Shown: one piece after another, positions 1 to 5,072 of the stretch
Layout: every line of letters starts with the position of its first letter
How positions within the stretch are numbered: position 1 is the stretch's first letter
Source of the DNA: Candidatus Phycorickettsia trachydisci
Lineage (GTDB): Bacteria; Pseudomonadota; Alphaproteobacteria; Rickettsiales; Rickettsiaceae
DNA: 5,072 nucleotides
Assembly (NCBI GenBank): GCA_945875085.1
Contig: CAMCJU010000070.1
Coordinates: 1 to 5,072, forward strand
Direction of reading: 5' to 3'
Notes under the pieces: generated by a model
Seen by the model: only the letters and a program-made list of their open reading frames with translations
Database searches by the model: none
What the model was told of the DNA's origin: nothing
Program-made: the position numbers and the translations under genes

Positions 1-1155
1 GCTTATCAAATCGTGGTTTGCCCGTGATGGATGATCCAAATATTCTGGCTGAGAATCGCTTAGACCATCAATAATAGACTCCTTACTTAAACTCATACTT
101 ACTAAATTTTGACCCTGTAAGGATTCTAAGATATCGCCTTTATCATTATCAACCAAAGCTAGTTTGGCATTTTCTTGAAAACTTGCTTTTAAATTTTCGC
201 GCAAGCTGCTGAATAACAAATCTATTTCCTGGTGAATGTCTTTTGAATTTGTGCTGATTTTTTGCGTAGCATCTAGCGATGAAATGATGCTAAATTCCTC
301 CTTAGTATCACCTGCAGAAGCATTAAATTCATCCTGAGAATCACTTGAGATCAAATGAAATTCATCCTGAGTATTATTAACAAATGAACCATACTTTTGC
401 CCATTATTCATAGACAATCTATGATTGCTTTGAAATATCATATCATCGATGTTGTTTGACTCGCCAAAATTATCCTGCATGCTCTGCTTATTGATTATTC
501 GCTCTTGGGCCATATTGATCGAAAGTTGCAGCTGCTTTTGATCATAACTGCTGTCAGTATCATTTTTCTGACTGTCTATTACCATAAAATCATCACTCAT
601 CTTACTTGCTTTATGCCCATTAGATAGATTAATTTGATTTTTAGAATTGTTAATTGTGCTGTTTAGATCATACCCTACATGAACGAAGCTCTCTGCTCTA
701 CTGCCTTGAGATTGCGGAAGGTCTGAAAGTATAACAAACTCGGAATTTTTCTCCGATGCCAGTAAAGTTTTATTATTTTGCGCCAGCGGCATATTTATTT
801 CCTCAAAAGAGCTAACAGACAGTACATTTAGCTTATCTTCTAGAGCATTCCCAGAATCAAGATTCGCGGGGAGTTGGTTTTTATTTTGCGACCAAAGCAT
901 TCCCGTGGCAGCATTATACAAACTGCTCATTCCAATCATCTTGAATTTTGAGGGCTTATCTATAGCCTTAGGAGATTTTGCCTTAGGAGATTTATTATCC
1001 ACAAAATAATTATCCACAAAATGACCTATCGCATCGGTATTGATTGACTTAGATTCCTGACCCTCCAAAGCATCTTTAACGTCATATCCGGCAGCCAAAA
1101 CTTGGCTGTAATTTAGCATCGCAATGCTAAAAAATAATTTTTGTACTATTTTCAT
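1..1155 (-). CDS. Partial secreted low-complexity protein with repeated acidic-Phe motifs (C-terminus outside window)
   Basis: The minus strand is open from an ATG at 1155 to the left edge, giving 385 codons with no stop. I do not recognise a family. Residues 1-21 or 1-22 look like a Sec signal peptide: MKIVQK, then a hydrophobic stretch, then SQVLAA with cleavage likely after A21 or A22. The rest has no transmembrane segment, has no cysteine in the 385 residues and is rich in Asn, Ser, Asp, Gln and Lys, which suggests a largely disordered exported protein. Short duplications lie at residues 46-54 (FVDN twice) and 55-64 (KSPKA twice). Three 11-residue units span 262-294. An acidic-Phe motif recurs at SEFVIL (138-143), DDFMVI (188-193), DEFHLI (264-269) and EEFSII (286-291). 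Residues about 296-335 could form an amphipathic helix. Start choice: the signal peptide begins here, with AAGGA two bases upstream and AGGG about eight bases upstream. The gene is divergent from topA. Final localisation (periplasm, surface or host) cannot be read from the sequence. Confidence 0.85.
   Translation of the reverse strand, partial: MKIVQKLFFSIAMLNYSQVLAAGYDVKDALEGQESKSINTDAIGHFVDNYFVDNKSPKAKSPKAIDKPSKFKMIGMSSLYNAATGMLWSQNKNQLPANLDSGNALEDKLNVLSVSSFEEINMPLAQNNKTLLASEKNSEFVILSDLPQSQGSRAESFVHVGYDLNSTINNSKNQINLSNGHKASKMSDDFMVIDSQKNDTDSSYDQKQLQLSINMAQERIINKQSMQDNFGESNNIDDMIFQSNHRLSMNNGQKYGSFVNNTQDEFHLISSDSQDEFNASAGDTKEEFSIISSLDATQKISTNSKDIHQEIDLLFSSLRENLKASFQENAKLALVDNDKGDILESLQGQNLVSMSLSKESIIDGLSDSQPEYLDHPSRANHDLIS
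274..372 (-). repeat. Three tandem 33-bp coding repeats (11-residue units)
   Basis: Within the secreted protein, three in-frame 33-bp units encode TQDEFHLISSD, SQDEFNASAGD and TKEEFSIISSL. The plus-strand core aaattcatcctgag is identical at 325-338 and 358-371. The diverged version aaattcctccttag lies at 292-305, exactly one further period away. The phenylalanine and its preceding acidic residue are kept in all three units, while the hydrophobic positions after Phe are lost in the middle one. This shows tandem duplication followed by divergence at the amino-acid level. Confidence 0.85.
965..1023 (-). repeat. Two adjacent 15-bp tandem duplications; one unit contains a perfect DnaA box
   Basis: On the plus strand the unit gccttaggagattt(t/a) occurs at 965-979 and 980-994. 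It is followed directly by the unit attatccacaaaat(a/g) at 994-1008 and 1009-1023. In the encoded protein these are the KSPKA pair and the FVDN(Y) pair. Each copy of the second unit contains TTATCCACA (995-1003 and 1010-1018), which matches the consensus DnaA box. Two different 15-bp units duplicated side by side suggest replication slippage in an expandable, weakly constrained coding segment. Confidence 0.8.
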
Positions 1156-1337
1156 TGTCCTTGCCCTAATATTTGTTTATATGAATTAATATTAGCCCAT
1201 ACGCAAAAACTTATTTAATAATTATCTTTAAAAGCATTCAGATTAAATTAATATGTAACTAAAAAGCCCTTTAAAAATTATTATTTTTTACATATATTGC
1301 GCAAAATTTATGCTTTATTTAGTGGTAAAGGCTGCTT

Positions 1338-1361
1338 ATGACGAAAATCACGAGGCGTCAT
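1338..1361. repeat. Inverted repeat ATGACG/CGTCAT inside a less AT-rich island
   Basis: The arms atgacg (1338-1343) and cgtcat (1356-1361) are perfectly complementary around a 12-base loop. They sit in a segment (about 1321-1366) with clearly more G and C than the rest of the spacer. It could be an operator, an RNA hairpin, or a remnant of a dispersed repeat or decayed gene. The sequence alone does not decide between these. Confidence 0.35.
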
Positions 1362-1570
1362 GCCCCAAATTGATTAATTAAAATTTTTAAGCTGACAAAT
1401 TTTTCAGAATTATGATTGAATTTGGCTGCATAATACATTAAGTTGTTACTTGGAAGTTCTTAAAATCAATTATCAAATATGATAGTCTTGATTGATGTAA
1501 TATGTATAGTTGTTTTGAGGTCAAGTTGATATCCTAACTTTAAAGAGATGCTAGTCTTCATGCTAGGTAT

Positions 1571-1617
1571 TTGAAGCACAGGATATTGATAGGCAAGCAA
1601 CTTGGTTGCAGCTTCAA
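1571..1617 (+). promoter_or_regulatory. Possible nested stem-loop in the topA leader
   Basis: The arms ttgaagc (1571-1577) and gcttcaa (1611-1617) are perfect complements. They enclose a second hairpin, gcaac-ttg-gttgc (1597-1609). The structure ends 43 bases before the topA start codon, so it would lie in the 5' leader if transcription starts upstream of 1571. It has no T-run after the stem, so it is not a standard terminator. The match to any known riboswitch or leader family is unknown to me. Confidence 0.3.
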
Positions 1618-1622
1618 ATCGA

Positions 1623-1636
1623 ATAACTATAGTTAT
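1623..1636. promoter_or_regulatory. Perfect 14-bp palindrome upstream of topA (possible operator)
   Basis: ataactatagttat is a perfect palindrome ending 24 bases before the topA ATG. A second, shorter perfect palindrome, ttattaataa, follows at 1641-1650. TAATAA (1645-1650) and TTATTA (1656-1661) then flank the start site. These could bind a dimeric regulator or hide the ribosome-binding region in a hairpin. AT-rich palindromes also arise by chance in such sequence, so this is a weak call. Confidence 0.25.
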
Positions 1637-1660
1637 GTAATTATTAATAAGCAAGTTATT

Positions 1661-4186
1661 ATGAAACTAGTTGTGGTTGAATCTCCAGCCAAAGCAAAAA
1701 CCATCAACAAATATCTAGGCCAGGATTATATTGTTTTGGCCTCATATGGCCATATAAGAGATTTACCCTCTAAGGAAGGCTCTGTTATTCCTGAGCAAAA
1801 TTTTCAGATAAAATATGCGCTCTTGCCCAAATCCGACAAGCATGTCAACGCCCTGAGCAAAGCTGCCACAGAATGCAGTGAAATTATTTTAGCTACTGAC
1901 CCAGATCGCGAAGGAGAAGGCATCGCTTGGCATGTCGTAGAAATGCTCAAAGAAAATCGCAAAATCAAAAAAGACACTGTCATAAAAAGGATCGTTTTTA
2001 CCGAAATAACCAAAACAGCAATCAAAGCGGCCATTGCCAATCCCAGGGATATAGATCTTAACCTTGTTGATGCTCAGCAAGCCAGAAGGGCATTAGATTA
2101 TTTATTTGGCTTTACCTTATCGCCAATCTTGTGGCGTAAATTGCCAGGCTGCAAATCAGCAGGCAGAGTCCAATCTGTTGCATTGCGGATTGTTTGCGAG
2201 AGGGAAAAAGAAATTAGACTGTTTAAAAAGCAAGAATATTGGGACATCACTGCAGGCTGCACGAAATTGGATAAGCAGAATTTTACAGCCAAATTAGCGC
2301 AAATCGATTCACAAAAACTAGAGAAATTCACAATCACAAAAGAAAATGACGCTAATGAAATTCTCCAACAGATGTCATTGCGCAGTTACAGCGTTGCGTC
2401 AGTGGAAAAAAAGCAACAAAAACGCCACCCCCTAGCACCTTTTATCACTTCAACTCTTCAACAAGACGCTTCTAGAAAACTTGGATTTAACACCAAAAAA
2501 ACTATGCAGCTAGCGCAAAAATTATACGAAGGCATCAATGTTCAGGGCAATGATACTACGGGATTAATAACTTATATGCGAACTGATGGCGTAACTATCG
2601 CAGGCGACGCCCTGGAATCTATACGCAATTTTATTAAAGAAAATTATGGCAGCAAGTTCCTGCCACAAAGCCCACGAGTATATAAAGCAAAATCAAAAAA
2701 TGCCCAAGAAGCTCATGAAGCAATACGCCCTACCGATATAAATTTAACGCCTGAAATCTTGCGCAACAAATTAGATCCAGATATGCATAAGCTCTATAGC
2801 TTAATCTGGAAACATACCGTTGCATGCCAAATGGAAAGCGCGTTGCTCGATATCGTAACTGCAAAAATAACCTCTAATGACAATAAGTTCGTACTAAGCG
2901 CTTCTGGGTCGACTTTAACATTTAAGGGATTTTACGCAGCTTATACTAAAGAAGAAGACCTAGACGAGGATAAAGAAGATAAAGATGAGGATGAAAAATT
3001 ATTACCACCCCTGGAAATAGGCGAGGCGATTGAATGTGAGCAAATCTTACCAAAACAACATTTCACAGAACCTCCTGCGCGCTATAATGAAGCCAGCCTA
3101 ATTAAAAAATTAGTTGAATTAGGAATAGGCAGACCATCTACTTATGCTGCAATATTATCCGTGATACAAGATCGTAAATATGTAAAATTAGATGCTAGAA
3201 AACGCTTTGTCCCTGAAGCTCAAGGAATAGTTGCTAATGCATTTTTAACGCACTTTTTTCATAAATATGTTGAATATGATTTTACCGCAAGCCTTGAAGA
3301 GGAGCTAGATCAAGTAGCAGAGGGCAAATTGCCATGGAAGAACTTGTTGGAAAACTTTTGGCAACCATTCAACATCAATGCCGCAAGCATGCAAAATATA
3401 CGCATTACTGAAGTGCTTGAGAGTCTTGATAAAGTATTATTTCAAGAGATTTGGGGCAGCGATGATAGATCTTGTCCTAGCTGCAAGAACGCGCAATTAT
3501 CATTAAAAACAAGCAGATTTGGGGCTTTTTATTCGTGCTCAGCCTACCCAGGATGCTCCTTTGTGATGAATCTCAAAAGCGATGAAGATATCCAGGATGT
3601 AGCAACGACATTATTTACACCCGACATCAAAGCGATCGCTCACGATCCTACAGATCTACCTATTTATTTAAAAAAAGGCCCTTATGGCTGGTATCTACAA
3701 GTTGGAGATACGAGTGAACCCGGCTTTAAAAGAGTAACAATACCAAACTCTATTAAGCCCCAAGATATTACCCCAGAACAAGCCTTGAAATTAACAGTAT
3801 TACCAAGGATAGTAGGTCATGACCCTTCAAATAATCCCGTGACTGCTTCGATTGGTAAATTCGGGCCATTCTTAAAGTACGCGGGCACACTTGCCTCCAT
3901 ACCAAAAGACAAAGATATATTTACTATCAGTATCGATGAAGCATGGCCTATAATTGAAGCTAAATCTAAAAGAAATGCTGAAAAACAAGAAAAGATGAAA
4001 GAAAAATATCGAGCGCCAAAAGAGACTGGAGAAAATGATGATATAGAGGAATTGCCAAAGGTCGCGGCAAAAGCTACTGCGACAAAGGCAACTAAAGCTA
4101 AGGCTACTGCAAAGCCAAAGGTCGCGGCAAAAGCTACTGCGACAAAAACAAAAGGAACTAAAGTAACTAAAAAGGAAACATCATGA
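1661..4186 (+). CDS. topA: DNA topoisomerase I (type IA, omega protein)
   Basis: This 841-residue enzyme relaxes negative supercoils by cutting one DNA strand through a 5'-phosphotyrosine link. The TOPRIM domain starts at MKLVVVESPAKAKTI with catalytic Glu7 and contains DPDREGE at 80-86 (metal-binding acidic residues D80, D82 and E84). The conserved GRVQS lies at 168-172. The active-site tyrosine is Y305 in GLITYMRTDG (301-310). Conserved NAQEAHEAIRPTD (347-359) and GIGRPSTYA (488-496) follow. An acidic insert occupies about 430-446. One tetracysteine zinc motif (C605, C608, C626, C632) is followed by topoisomerase C-terminal repeat-like segments (about 668-765, with GPYGWYLQ and GKFGPFLKY). 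A basic Lys/Ala/Thr tail spans about 799-841 and probably adds non-specific DNA contacts. The frame stays open for 30 more codons upstream to a TTG at 1571, but the ATG at 1661 gives the canonical family N-terminus. No strong Shine-Dalgarno precedes it. The stop overlaps psd by 4 bp. All catalytic residues are present. Confidence 0.97.
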   Translation: MKLVVVESPAKAKTINKYLGQDYIVLASYGHIRDLPSKEGSVIPEQNFQIKYALLPKSDKHVNALSKAATECSEIILATDPDREGEGIAWHVVEMLKENRKIKKDTVIKRIVFTEITKTAIKAAIANPRDIDLNLVDAQQARRALDYLFGFTLSPILWRKLPGCKSAGRVQSVALRIVCEREKEIRLFKKQEYWDITAGCTKLDKQNFTAKLAQIDSQKLEKFTITKENDANEILQQMSLRSYSVASVEKKQQKRHPLAPFITSTLQQDASRKLGFNTKKTMQLAQKLYEGINVQGNDTTGLITYMRTDGVTIAGDALESIRNFIKENYGSKFLPQSPRVYKAKSKNAQEAHEAIRPTDINLTPEILRNKLDPDMHKLYSLIWKHTVACQMESALLDIVTAKITSNDNKFVLSASGSTLTFKGFYAAYTKEEDLDEDKEDKDEDEKLLPPLEIGEAIECEQILPKQHFTEPPARYNEASLIKKLVELGIGRPSTYAAILSVIQDRKYVKLDARKRFVPEAQGIVANAFLTHFFHKYVEYDFTASLEEELDQVAEGKLPWKNLLENFWQPFNINAASMQNIRITEVLESLDKVLFQEIWGSDDRSCPSCKNAQLSLKTSRFGAFYSCSAYPGCSFVMNLKSDEDIQDVATTLFTPDIKAIAHDPTDLPIYLKKGPYGWYLQVGDTSEPGFKRVTIPNSIKPQDITPEQALKLTVLPRIVGHDPSNNPVTASIGKFGPFLKYAGTLASIPKDKDIFTISIDEAWPIIEAKSKRNAEKQEKMKEKYRAPKETGENDDIEELPKVAAKATATKATKAKATAKPKVAAKATATKTKGTKVTKKETS
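4054..4146 (+). repeat. 33-bp perfect direct repeat in the topA tail, 60-bp offset
   Basis: The 33 bases at 4054-4086 recur identically at 4114-4146. They encode PKVAAKATATK twice (residues 799-809 and 819-829), separated by nine Lys/Ala/Thr residues. The 60-bp offset equals 20 codons, so slippage or recombination between copies would lengthen or shorten the tail without breaking the frame. Exact identity, including third codon positions, suggests a recent duplication. Confidence 0.92.
4172..4176 (+). promoter_or_regulatory. Ribosome binding site of psd, inside topA
   Basis: AAGGA lies six bases before the psd ATG at 4183 and within the last codons of topA. Together with the ATGA overlap (4183-4186) it fixes the psd start and supports translational coupling to topA. 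Confidence 0.75.
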
Positions 4187-4899
4187 AAAATTACAACGAT
4201 ATATCTAATATTATCCACAAAGAAGGCTATATTTTTATTGCAATCTCAGGCGCATTAACTTTCGTATTTGCCTCCATTAATCACAATTTTGGATGGCTAG
4301 GCTTGATTTTAACATCATTTTGCGCTTATTTTTTTCGCAATCCTCAAAGGATAACACCCACAAGAGAGAATTTAATAATAAGTCCAGGCGACGGAAGGAT
4401 TGCAGCCATCGAAGAAACAACTCCGCCAAGCGAGCTAAAATTTGACGACAAGGCGCTTAAAATTAGTATTTTTTTAAGCGTATTTGACGTGCACGTCAAT
4501 AGAGTGCCAATCAGTGGCAAAATTTTAGGACTATACTACAATCCAGGTAAATTCTTAAACGCATCCCTAGATAAAGCCAGCATATATAATGAGCGCCAAT
4601 CTGTCGTCCTTGAAACAGGAGGCGGCGTTAAAATAGCATTTGTGCAAATAGCGGGCCTAATTGCCAGAAGAATAGTGTGCGATCTTGAAGAAGATATGCA
4701 AGTTATTGCCGGTCAGCGATATGGCATAATTAGATTTGGCTCAAGAGTAGACCTATACTTACCTATTGGCACTAATACACAAGTAGCAGTAGGGCAAACA
4801 GTTATTGGCGGAGAGACTATAATTGCCGACCTCGCAACGGAGCAAGCGAGCAAAATACCTGGCGAAATGCCTGGAAAAATGCAATTTGAAATAAGATAG
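4183..4899 (+). CDS. psd: Phosphatidylserine decarboxylase proenzyme (short, Rickettsia-like form)
   Basis: This 238-residue membrane enzyme decarboxylates phosphatidylserine to phosphatidylethanolamine, the last step of the main bacterial PE pathway. Two hydrophobic segments (about 16-32 and 36-50) anchor the N-terminus in the inner membrane and are followed by the family motif YFFRNPQR (49-56). The conserved SPGDG (67-71, D70), DVHVNR (102-107, H104) and RFGSRVD (184-190) supply the Asp-His-Ser residues for self-processing. Cleavage is expected between G186 and S187, and S187 becomes the pyruvoyl group of the small alpha chain. NPGKFLNASLDKAS (120-133) and NERQS (136-140) are also typical. 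Length and motifs fit the short archaeal/alphaproteobacterial subfamily rather than the longer E. coli enzyme. The start is set by the AAGGA site and the 4-bp overlap with topA. The last about 20 residues (with PGEMPGKM, a 12-bp near-duplication at 4858-4881) look less conserved. A transposase gene ends 7 bp beyond the stop, where pssA might be expected. Confidence 0.95.
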   Translation: MKNYNDISNIIHKEGYIFIAISGALTFVFASINHNFGWLGLILTSFCAYFFRNPQRITPTRENLIISPGDGRIAAIEETTPPSELKFDDKALKISIFLSVFDVHVNRVPISGKILGLYYNPGKFLNASLDKASIYNERQSVVLETGGGVKIAFVQIAGLIARRIVCDLEEDMQVIAGQRYGIIRFGSRVDLYLPIGTNTQVAVGQTVIGGETIIADLATEQASKIPGEMPGKMQFEIR

Positions 4900-5072
4900 T
4901 CCTGAACTAAGATATAGTAAATGAGGTTGTAATAGAGAATTGAAAGAAAGCAACAATAGCATCATACAGTTCAGAAAATTCTATAATTTTATCCTTAATC
5001 CATCGCTTCATATTAGCCCAGAATTTTTCTATCGGATTCAAATCAGGGGAATATGGCGGTAGAAAAATTATC
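4899..5072 (-). mobile_element. Right-hand end of an IS630-family insertion sequence (boundary uncertain)
   Basis: The transposase stop lies only 7 bp from the psd stop, so the element's terminal inverted repeat must overlap the transposase end, the psd end, or both. IS630 elements insert at TA dinucleotides. A TA at 4897-4898, inside the psd stop codon TAG, is a candidate junction, which would make the element begin at G4899 with gtcctgaactaag. The other end is outside the window, so the inverted repeat cannot be confirmed and the start given here is a guess. Confidence 0.5.
4907..5072 (-). CDS. IS630-family transposase, C-terminal fragment (5' part outside window)
   Basis: Reading the minus strand, the last 54 codons before a TAG (4907-4909) are open to the window edge. 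They include LPPYSPDLNPIEKFW followed by ANMKRW, the hallmark end of the DDE_3 catalytic domain of IS630/Tc1-mariner-like transposases. The glutamate in NPIEKFW (codon 5027-5029) is the third residue of the DDE triad. The tail after this motif is about 36 residues, in the usual range, so the C-terminus appears intact. Whether the upstream part, with the helix-turn-helix domain and the two catalytic aspartates, is complete cannot be seen. The gene is convergent with psd. Confidence 0.93.
   Translation of the reverse strand, partial: IIFLPPYSPDLNPIEKFWANMKRWIKDKIIEFSELYDAIVAFFQFSITTSFTIS

Larger units (their letters stand above)
1156..1660. other. AT-rich divergent intergenic region
   Basis: This stretch of about 505 bp separates the divergent secreted-protein gene and topA, so it should hold both promoters. 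I see no convincing gene, tRNA or Rho-independent terminator. For the minus-strand gene, a TATAAA-like -10 (plus-strand 1176-1181) and a TTGCGT -35 (1201-1206) are separated by 19 bp, which is longer than ideal. For topA, TTGAGG (1515-1520) and TTTAAA (1539-1544) are 18 bp apart, also only a modest match. Other contents are an 8-bp palindrome ttgcgcaa at 1297-1304, a less AT-rich island around 1321-1366, and the inverted repeats listed separately. A direct repeat atgctag occurs at 1548-1554 and 1560-1566. Confidence 0.7.

Noticed and set aside
1261..1290. Possible Rho-independent terminator (aaaaagcccttt followed by A/T runs)
   Set aside because: The stem has only about three A-T pairs around GCCC, and the second hairpin is A/T only. 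A terminator between two divergent genes is also not expected.
1338..1373. 11-codon plus-strand frame starting MTKITRRHAP
   Set aside because: It is too short, lacks a ribosome-binding site and overlaps the inverted repeat, so nothing supports translation.
1571..1640. tRNA-like fold upstream of topA
   Set aside because: There is no acceptor stem, no anticodon arm and no GGTTCGAATCC-type T-arm. Only the two simple hairpins are present.
1466..1654. 62-codon minus-strand reading frame in the spacer
   Set aside because: It has no recognisable motif and an AT-driven composition, and it overlaps the probable topA leader. It looks like a chance open frame.
1571..1660. In-frame 30-codon N-terminal extension of TopA from a TTG
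   Set aside because: The canonical type IA topoisomerase N-terminus begins exactly at the ATG at 1661. The upstream stretch shows no family similarity and overlaps the inverted repeats.
3817..4218. 133-codon minus-strand reading frame opposite the 3' end of topA
   Set aside because: It is a hydrophobic-looking mirror of the Lys/Ala/Thr-rich tail (Val/Ala/Phe repeats) and lies antisense to two well-supported genes.
1..5072. CRISPR array or phage genes
   Set aside because: There are no regularly spaced direct repeats with unique spacers, and no phage structural or integrase motifs. The repeats seen are short coding duplications.

Overview
The window is AT-rich and looks like chromosomal DNA from an obligate intracellular alphaproteobacterium of the order Rickettsiales, most likely Rickettsiaceae or a close relative. 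The evidence is the Rickettsia-like short phosphatidylserine decarboxylase, the AT-rich codon use, the large AT-rich spacer, and an IS630-family transposase next to housekeeping genes. The assignment comes from reading the proteins, not from a database search.

Layout. Positions 1-1155 (minus strand, running off the left edge) encode the first 385 residues of a cysteine-free, low-complexity protein with an N-terminal signal peptide and short internal repeats. I do not recognise its family. A spacer of about 505 bp (1156-1660) separates it from the divergent topA. It holds both promoter regions, several small inverted repeats and a short island that is less AT-rich than its surroundings. topA (1661-4186, plus strand) encodes a complete 841-residue type IA DNA topoisomerase I with a Lys/Ala/Thr-rich tail. 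psd (4183-4899, plus strand) overlaps topA by 4 bp and encodes a complete pyruvoyl-dependent phosphatidylserine decarboxylase. The window ends with the C-terminal 54 codons of an IS630-family transposase on the minus strand (4907-5072), convergent with psd and only 7 bp from its stop.

How the genes relate. topA and psd form a translationally coupled pair, although one relaxes DNA supercoils and the other makes phosphatidylethanolamine, so the pairing looks like genome compaction rather than one pathway. The insertion sequence occupies the place where a co-transcribed pssA is often found after psd. The most interesting item is the secreted protein. It carries at least four copies of an acidic-Phe-x-x-(Ile/Leu)-(Ser/Asp) motif that resembles the eukaryotic LC3/Atg8-interacting region. 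That is a testable hint of a host-autophagy-facing effector or surface protein, and it remains an inference.
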